DNA of 12,486 nt from the NCBI GenBank assembly GCA_948844705.1, contig CAQNVT010000171.1:1-12486 (forward strand), in the 5' to 3' direction. Shown in pieces: positions 8,336 through 12,486 of the stretch (its first letter is position 1; each line of letters opens with the position of its first letter). The position numbers and the translations under genes are program-made. This DNA is from an uncultured Dorea sp. (lineage in GTDB: Bacteria; Bacillota; Clostridia; Lachnospirales; Lachnospiraceae). The notes beneath the pieces were generated by a model that ran no database searches, had not been told where the DNA came from, and was given only the letters and a program-made list of their open reading frames with translations.

Positions 8336-9244
8336 TTATACCCGTAAATGCTTACGTATTGTGAAGAAGCTTCCTACAAATCCGATTCCGACTCCCAGCG
8401 CGATTCCGACAGGAAGCAGCGTCCTGTATACGGAAGTAACCGGGAGAAAGTCTATAATATTGTTAAGAAGACTGAATCTCGTCATCACATACTGGATGGC
8501 TTTCTCATACATAAAATAAAGCATAACAAGCGGAATCAACGCACCGATAAATCCGATCAGAAGTCCTTCAAATACGAACGGAGCCCTTACAAACCCATCC
8601 TTTGCACCTATGTATTTCATAATCGCTATTTCTTCACGCCTTACCGTCACACCCATGGTAACCGTATTGCTAATAAGAAAAACAGATACCGCAAGAAGAA
8701 TCACAATAATAGCTATGGAGACATATCCCACCAGTCTGTTAACACTTGTCAGCGTCTTTGCTACGATATCCGACTTTTTTATCTTGCGGACACCGTCCAG
8801 CCCTTCCGCGAACGCTACCACGTCAGCCTGCTTCTCTACATCTGCCATATAGACCTCATAGTTATCGGAATTGGCAAGCGGGTTATCGCTCTTAAAACCT
8901 TCCGCAAGCTCTGAGGACTCTCCGAAATAATCCTCCTGAAAACTGTTCCATGCATCCTCGGCGCTTACATAGTTTACTTCCAGCACACCGTCCGCATTCT
9001 CAAGATCCTTTCCGATCTTATCCTTCTGTGCCTGCGTGGCATCATCATCAAAAAATACGGTTATGGCAACTCCCTCTTCTGCCTTTTCTACAATATAGTT
9101 AAAATTAATTACAATAGAATAAAACAACCCGAACAAGAAGATACATGCTGCCATAGTCGCAATAGATGCTATGGAAAACATCTTGTTTCTTCCTATGTTC
9201 TTTACCCCTTGCTTCATTGAATATCCAAATGTACTAATCTTCAT
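8336..9244 (-). CDS. ftsX: Cell division ABC transporter permease FtsX
   Basis: FtsX is the membrane half of FtsEX, which uses ATP hydrolysis in the cytoplasm to switch on a peptidoglycan hydrolase outside the cell. The predicted 302 residues show the standard topology: cytoplasmic N-terminus (KQGVKNIGRNK), TM1 at about 24-46, a large extracellular domain at about 47-168 that should contact the hydrolase, then TM2 (173-196), TM3 (222-246) and TM4 (277-296). I chose ATG at 9244, preceded by AAGGTGGG at a good distance, over the in-frame GTG at 9256, which lies in the ribosome binding site. This start overlaps the end of ftsE by 11 bp. The gene downstream encodes the likely partner hydrolase. 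Confidence 0.95.
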   Translation of the reverse strand: MKISTFGYSMKQGVKNIGRNKMFSIASIATMAACIFLFGLFYSIVINFNYIVEKAEEGVAITVFFDDDATQAQKDKIGKDLENADGVLEVNYVSAEDAWNSFQEDYFGESSELAEGFKSDNPLANSDNYEVYMADVEKQADVVAFAEGLDGVRKIKKSDIVAKTLTSVNRLVGYVSIAIIVILLAVSVFLISNTVTMGVTVRREEIAIMKYIGAKDGFVRAPFVFEGLLIGFIGALIPLVMLYFMYEKAIQYVMTRFSLLNNIIDFLPVTSVYRTLLPVGIALGVGIGFVGSFFTIRKHLRV

Positions 9245-9920
9245 GCTTATACCCACCTTTTTTCTCGTCGCTTACGATGACTCCCTTTTTCATCGTAATT
9301 ACCCGCTTTTTCATCTCGTTTACAATCTCCTGATTATGTGTTACAACCAGTACTGTTGTCCCCCTGTCATTCGCCTCCTCTAAAAGCTTCATGATCTCCC
9401 ATGAATTTGTCGGGTCAAGATTACCCGTCGGCTCATCTGCAAGCAGGATCGCAGGCTCATTAACAATAGCCCTGGCAATAGCAACTCTCTGCTGCTCGCC
9501 TCCCGATAACTCCTTCGGAAATGATTTATATTTCTGCGCCAGTCCTACAAGAGACAGTGCCGCAGGAACCTTTTTCTTGATCACTCTTGAAGATGTCTCC
9601 GTCACGCGCTGTGCAAAAGCAATATTCTCATATATATTACGGTCCTTAAGCAGACGGAAATCCTGGAATACAACTCCGATCCCTCTCCGGTACATCGGTA
9701 TCTTTCTGTGCTTCATCCGGTTCAGATTCTGTCCGTTTACAACAATCGTCCCTGATGTGGGATCCAGCTCCTTCATGATCAGACGAATCAGTGTCGATTT
9801 TCCGGAACCGCTGTCTCCTACAACGAATACAAATTCACCCTGATTAATCTTAAGATTAACACCGTTAAGAGCCGCAACTCCCTTTGAGTATTCCTTCTTT
9901 ACATCCTTTAATTCAATCAT
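9234..9920 (-). CDS. ftsE: Cell division ATP-binding protein FtsE
   Basis: FtsE is the cytoplasmic ATPase of the FtsEX complex. All ABC motifs are intact in 228 residues: Walker A GDSGSGKST (35-43), Q-loop VFQD with Gln86, signature LSGGEQQR (138-145), Walker B ILLADEP (158-164) with catalytic Glu163, D-loop GNLD and the switch His195 in VVTHN. The segment QDFRLLKDRNIYENIAFA (86-103) is typical of FtsE rather than of metabolite importers. AGGAGG stands 5 nt from ATG. It follows the CdaR-like regulator gene by 17 bp and overlaps ftsX, so all three are probably on one transcript. Confidence 0.96.
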   Translation of the reverse strand: MIELKDVKKEYSKGVAALNGVNLKINQGEFVFVVGDSGSGKSTLIRLIMKELDPTSGTIVVNGQNLNRMKHRKIPMYRRGIGVVFQDFRLLKDRNIYENIAFAQRVTETSSRVIKKKVPAALSLVGLAQKYKSFPKELSGGEQQRVAIARAIVNEPAILLADEPTGNLDPTNSWEIMKLLEEANDRGTTVLVVTHNQEIVNEMKKRVITMKKGVIVSDEKKGGYKHED

Positions 9921-9937
9921 AGTTTCCTCCTAATTAC

Positions 9938-11026
9938 TTAATACTCCATTGTCTCCATGTACTTCATATACTTCACTACCATAAGGGCAATCTTAAAAGT
10001 AATGGCATCTTCAAACACCCGCAGATCGAGACCTGTGCTCTTCTGCAGCTTATCCAGCCGGTATACCAGTGTGTTTCTATGAATATACAGCTGTCTGGAC
10101 GTCTCCGACACATTCAGATTATTCTCAAAAAACTTATTGATCGTAGTCAGTGTCTCCTCGTCCAGATCATCCGGTGATTTCCCCTCAAAAACCTCACGGA
10201 TAAACATTTTGCAAAGCGGAAGCGGAAGCTGGTAGATCAGTCTTCCTATCCCCAGTGCACTGTAGGCAATAATACTTTTCTCACTGAAGAATATCTTTCC
10301 GACATCAAGCGCAAGCTTCGCCTCCTTATAAGACTTTGAAACCTCCTTGATATCGCCGACAACAGTGCCATAAGCGATCAGCACGTCCTCCTCGCCGTTA
10401 TTTTTTAACAGGTCATAAAAATTCTGCGCGATCTTTTCAAGCTCTTTATGTCCGTCGGTAGCTTCAAGCTCCTTTACTACAATAATATTCTTCTCATCCA
10501 CCGCAGTGACAAAATCCTTTGCTTTATTTCCCAAAAGATTCCTCACATTGTCCAAAGCATTACTGTCCTTTTCATATTTTGTTTCAATAATAAAGATAAC
10601 ACGTCTGATCTCTGTGTCAATATGTAATTTTTTTGCACGGTTATAAATGTCGACCAGAAGCAGATTATCCAAAAGCAGATTTTTAATGAAATTATCCTTA
10701 TCAAACCGCTCTTTATAGGCAATCAGAAGATTCTGAATCTGGAATGCCGCAATCTTTCCCACCATGTACACATCATCGCTTCCGCCATTCGCAAGAAGAA
10801 CGTACTCCAGCTGATGCTCATCAAAAATCTTAAAAAACTGATATCCATGTACAACCTGACTGTCCGCCGGTGACTCTACAAACGCCACTATGTCCTCTTC
10901 ATAATTCTCCTGCTCCGCATCCGTACTCGCCAGCAGCTTACCGTCCGTATCCATAATGCAGAAATCAATTCTTGTAATCCCCTTCAACCCTTCCAGTGTA
11001 CTCTGAAGTATCTGATTAGATATCAT
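9938..11026 (-). CDS. CdaR/PucR-type transcriptional regulator, ligand unknown
   Basis: This 362-residue protein ends in a PucR-type helix-turn-helix (about 300-350, with SETSRQLYIHRNTLVYRLDK at its centre), the DNA-binding module of CdaR, PucR and related regulators. Ahead of it is a middle region (about 120-270) resembling the GGDEF-like domain found in CdaR-type proteins. The N-terminal 110 residues, starting MISNQILQSTLEGLKG with a later VHGYQFFKI segment, resemble a sugar-diacid-recognition or PAS-like sensor. No sugar diacid or purine catabolism genes are nearby. It is the first gene of the nine-gene minus-strand run and lies 17 bp upstream of ftsE, so it may control its own operon. A GGAGGG ribosome binding site is present; I saw no convincing -35/-10 pair upstream. 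Confidence 0.85.
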   Translation of the reverse strand: MISNQILQSTLEGLKGITRIDFCIMDTDGKLLASTDAEQENYEEDIVAFVESPADSQVVHGYQFFKIFDEHQLEYVLLANGGSDDVYMVGKIAAFQIQNLLIAYKERFDKDNFIKNLLLDNLLLVDIYNRAKKLHIDTEIRRVIFIIETKYEKDSNALDNVRNLLGNKAKDFVTAVDEKNIIVVKELEATDGHKELEKIAQNFYDLLKNNGEEDVLIAYGTVVGDIKEVSKSYKEAKLALDVGKIFFSEKSIIAYSALGIGRLIYQLPLPLCKMFIREVFEGKSPDDLDEETLTTINKFFENNLNVSETSRQLYIHRNTLVYRLDKLQKSTGLDLRVFEDAITFKIALMVVKYMKYMETMEY

Positions 11027-11127
11027 ATTTGACTCCCTCCACTCCTATCAATATACACTTTCCACAACAAAACCTTCTGTTTTTTAGCAAAAAGGCATAC
11101 TCTCAAATCCTATCTTAATACACTTTA

Positions 11128-11172
11128 ACAAAAAAAGAAAGAGGAAATCGTATATTTTTGTTGATTTCCTCT
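11128..11172 (-). terminator. Rho-independent terminator of the GT26-like gene
   Basis: On the minus strand a perfect 10 bp stem (AGAGGAAATC at 11172-11163 with GATTTCCTCT at 11149-11140) encloses a 13-nt loop. It is followed at once by a T-rich tract, TTCTTTTTTT, at 11139-11130. The upstream arm overlaps the stop codon of the GT26-like gene, so transcription should end right after that gene and before the regulator gene. Confidence 0.85.
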
Positions 11173-11845
11173 ATTTTCTACTTTTTCTCTTCTCAATTTC
11201 TTTTTTAAATATATGTCTCACCACAAATTGACTGAACAGTCCAAAACCGGACTCCCTGCCCCCCAGAGGCAAAAGATTCTTTCCCAGGCCGAGCCATATC
11301 CTTGCATTCAAAACCCCTTTATTTTTCGCAATAAACTCCTCCTGAAGCGGCACCGAAAGCGCTGAGAGAACGCAGTCCACCTCGCCTCCGTTAATATCAT
11401 TTACAAGCATCTCATCCGCCCGGTCCTCGGCCGACACCTTCGCAAGTCCGACAATCTGAATCCCGCTGTAGGAATGCTGCAGATACCGGTAAAACTCCTC
11501 CCCCTCCTCACCCGACTCTACAAGAAGATACACTCTCTTATGATTCTTGTGAAGATAGCGGATAAACATCTTAAGGAATGTCTTATTCTCTGTCTCCTGC
11601 AGAAACCTGCGCTCTGTAACGTCTGCGGCCTCCAATATCGTCTTGTCCCCGGCCAGTACAAGGTCAAACTGCCTGACATCCTCTCTTAAATCCTGGACCT
11701 CTTTGATCTGCATCAGGCCGTCCACCGTAACCATCTCTATAACACTGATCGGCTCCGATTCCATATAACCCATGGAATCCTTCATCGCTTCTTTGGCCGT
11801 AAGCCCATCTATCTCTATATCTAAAACATTTATCTTTTCGCTCAT
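11171..11845 (-). CDS. Divergent WecG/TagA/CpsF (GT26) family protein
   Basis: The 224-residue product resembles the WecG/TagA/CpsF glycosyltransferases, which usually add N-acetylmannosamine or related sugars to lipid-linked GlcNAc for teichoic acid or capsule synthesis. The N-terminal half (MVTVDGLMQIKEV, then FDLVLAGDKTILEAADV at 60-76) matches the family's pattern leading to the substrate loop. The second half has VDCVLSALSVPLQEEFI at 156-172, matching the usual strand, a proline and a QE.(W/F)I motif. The substrate loop here reads LAGDKT rather than the usual PDG, and the common C-terminal Arg-rich region is shortened and changed to GRESGFGLFSQ. It may be a changed or inactive member. 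ATG at 11845 follows AGGTGGAG; an in-frame GTG at 11860 is less likely. It has its own promoter and terminator and no wall polymer genes beside it. Confidence 0.7.
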   Translation of the reverse strand: MSEKINVLDIEIDGLTAKEAMKDSMGYMESEPISVIEMVTVDGLMQIKEVQDLREDVRQFDLVLAGDKTILEAADVTERRFLQETENKTFLKMFIRYLHKNHKRVYLLVESGEEGEEFYRYLQHSYSGIQIVGLAKVSAEDRADEMLVNDINGGEVDCVLSALSVPLQEEFIAKNKGVLNARIWLGLGKNLLPLGGRESGFGLFSQFVVRHIFKKEIEKRKSRK

Positions 11846-11878
11846 AACTCCACCTGCCACTTACGTTTCGGTTTTTCG

Positions 11879-11907
11879 ATTATAGCAAAAGGATATTGTA
11901 TTTTCAA
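11879..11907 (-). promoter_or_regulatory. Sigma-A type promoter of the GT26-like gene
   Basis: On the minus strand, TTGAAA (-35, at 11907-11902) is followed after exactly 17 bp by TATAAT (-10, at 11884-11879), with an extended -10 TGC just before it. This is close to full vegetative consensus. Transcription would start near 11872, leaving a leader of about 27 nt before ATG at 11845. A CACTTACGT 9-mer occurs once in the leader (11858-11866) and again upstream of the -35 (11928-11936), 70 bp apart, which may or may not matter. Confidence 0.8.
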
Positions 11908-11955
11908 CCTTTCTCACTAAATATTCACACTTACGTAAACATTGTAATAATTTTG

Positions 11956-12150
11956 TTACTTTTTCTCTTCCGCTCTTTTCCGCCGCGCAAGAAGTCCTCC
12001 TATCCTTCCGGTTTCCTTAGAAGAAAGCGAACGCCATCCATCCTCGAGCACTCTGTCCAAAAGACCTAACTCCTCCGCAATTTCATACTTTATCAGCTCC
12101 TCCTTTGTGAGCTCCTCAAGTTTGATTGGTTTGTTTTTCTTAGAAGACAT
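11956..12150 (-). CDS. Small acid-soluble spore protein, alpha/beta type (divergent)
   Basis: The 64-residue, Lys/Glu-rich protein matches alpha/beta-type SASP layout. KYEIAEELGL at 21-30 corresponds to the first conserved block, where the germination protease GPR normally cuts within an E-(I/F)-A-x-E context. GRIGGLLARRKR at 48-59 corresponds to the C-terminal G-x-(V/I)-GG-x-M-x-(K/R)-(K/R) block. Between them the usual LTARQNG is replaced by LSSKETG. Such proteins coat and protect DNA in the dormant spore and are broken down for amino acids at germination. A purine-rich GGAAAGGGG ribosome binding site lies upstream of ATG. The gene is alone, with 110 bp to the next start. It supports a spore-forming host. 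Confidence 0.8.
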   Translation of the reverse strand: MSSKKNKPIKLEELTKEELIKYEIAEELGLLDRVLEDGWRSLSSKETGRIGGLLARRKRAEEKK

Positions 12151-12182
12151 ACGTCATAACCCCTTTCCTTACCAGTTTTCTT

Positions 12183-12215
12183 TATAAGTATTGACGGGTT
12201 TGGGCGGATGTATTC
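12183..12215 (-). promoter_or_regulatory. Possible forespore-type promoter of the spore protein gene
   Basis: On the minus strand GAATA (12215-12211), which fits the -35 core used by sigma-G, is followed after 17 bp by CAATACTTATA (12193-12183). The second element fits a sigma-G -10 (CAT-N-(A/C)-TA) poorly, so this is a position-based suggestion supported by the gene's expected forespore expression. Confidence 0.25.
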
Positions 12216-12262
12216 AAAGAAGGGGAGATGTATAGAAATGCCCAGGAAGGAAGCGGGCTCTC

Positions 12263-12401
12263 CGGGGAAGGACGTTCCCGGTTCTCCAACTATTGCGGGA
12301 ACTGTAAAGCCTGCGGGCAGGTCGCGTAAGAGACGCTCCCAGCCCGCAGACTAACAGTTCCTCGCAAGGATTTTCCGAACCTCCCACTTAACCCTTCCCC
12401 G
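12263..12401. ncRNA. Candidate structured RNA, strand undecided (possibly raiA-like)
   Basis: This GC-rich stretch (about 63% over 12241-12300, against AT-rich flanks) folds by nested complementarity. An outer stem CGGGGAAGG (12263-12271) pairs with CCTTCCCCG (12393-12401). Inside is a long arm: TTGCG plus GGAACTGT (12293-12305) pair with ACAGTTCC, a bulged T, and CGCAA (12354-12367). It continues with CTGCGGGC (12311-12318) and GCCCGCAG (12342-12349), capped by GCGT-AAGAG-ACGC (12324-12336). A further outer pairing, GCCCAGGA (12240-12247) with TCCTGGGC (12447-12454), is possible but could be chance. Several nested stems in one 140-nt span are hard to explain as noise. Neither end shows a U-tract. 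The size and context recall large clostridial structured RNAs such as raiA, a family suggested only from memory. If transcribed on the minus strand it would lie upstream of the spore protein gene. Confidence 0.55.
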
Positions 12402-12484
12402 TCCTGCTCTTCGCCCTCAAAGACCCCCAAAACATCGTCCGAGCCATCCTGGGCGAAAAAGTAGGCACCATCGTCCGCGAATAA
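12392..12484 (+). pseudogene. C-terminal fragment resembling UMP kinase (PyrH)
   Basis: An open frame of 30 codons ends in TAA at 12482-12484 and includes the segments VLLFALKDPQNIVRA and ILGEKVGTIVRE. The pattern F-x-(M/L)-x-x-P-x-x-(I/L)-x-R-x-(V/I)-x-GEK-x-GT-(I/L)-(V/I)-x-E, stop included, matches the C-terminus of UMP kinase; by eye about 10 of 24 positions equal the E. coli sequence and most others are conservative. The frame is blocked upstream by TAA at 12389-12391, there is no start codon, and the sequence before it is the structured segment, not kinase coding sequence. It is therefore a detached 3' end, either decay debris or the remnant left by recombination or integration at a pyrH 3' end. 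Its 5' part overlaps the outer stem of the candidate RNA. Confidence 0.6.
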
Positions 12485-12486
12485 CC

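Noticed and set aside
12191..12196. TTGACG on the plus strand as a -35 for the candidate RNA.
   Set aside because: No -10-like sequence at 16-18 bp; TATTCA at 12211 is only 14 bp away and TATAGA at 12231 is too far.
12208..12354. A 48-codon plus-strand frame starting MYSKKGRCIEMP, rich in Gly, Pro, Arg and Lys.
   Set aside because: No ribosome binding site, no recognisable domain, and it runs straight through the nested stems; more likely a chance frame in GC-rich structured DNA.

Overview
The window looks like chromosomal DNA of a moderate-GC, spore-forming Clostridia member, probably a Lachnospiraceae-type anaerobe. The signs are AGGAGG-type ribosome binding sites, the two-subunit NAD-linked dihydroorotate dehydrogenase (PyrD1B plus PyrK), a small acid-soluble spore protein, an FtsEX system with a secreted coiled-coil murein hydrolase, and a ferredoxin-dependent arylpyruvate oxidoreductase. 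The taxon is inferred from gene content only.

Layout. Positions 1-1916 (+ strand) hold iorB and a phenylacetate-CoA ligase gene, the tail of an aromatic 2-oxoacid (arylpyruvate) to arylacetyl-CoA/arylacetate module; iorA presumably lies just upstream of the window. Positions 1921-1977 hold a REP-like palindromic element between the two converging gene sets, and it supplies the last codons and the stop of pyrD. Positions 1968-11026 (- strand) form one tightly packed run of nine genes, read from the right: a CdaR/PucR-type regulator, ftsE, ftsX, a secreted M23 peptidase with an N-terminal coiled coil, an S41 C-terminal processing protease, then pyrC, pyrF, pyrK and pyrD. Three junctions overlap, and the widest gap is 57 bp. 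Positions 11128-11907 hold a separate one-gene unit with its own consensus promoter and terminator, encoding a divergent WecG/TagA/CpsF (GT26) protein. Positions 11956-12150 hold a spore protein gene.

The last 335 bases have no intact gene. They contain a GC-rich, strongly self-complementary segment that looks like a large structured RNA. Overlapping its right edge is a 30-codon open fragment that reads like the C-terminus of UMP kinase (PyrH), cut off from the rest of its gene.

How the parts work together. FtsE and FtsX should form the membrane ATPase that activates the secreted M23 hydrolase at the septum; the S41 protease encoded directly downstream could control hydrolase levels. The pyr genes supply orotate and UMP synthesis (dihydroorotase, dihydroorotate dehydrogenase, OMP decarboxylase) and appear to be transcribed from the same operon. 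The least explained parts of the window are the structured segment with the pyrH-like tail, the REP-like element that rewrote the end of pyrD, and the GT26-like protein with an altered active-site region.
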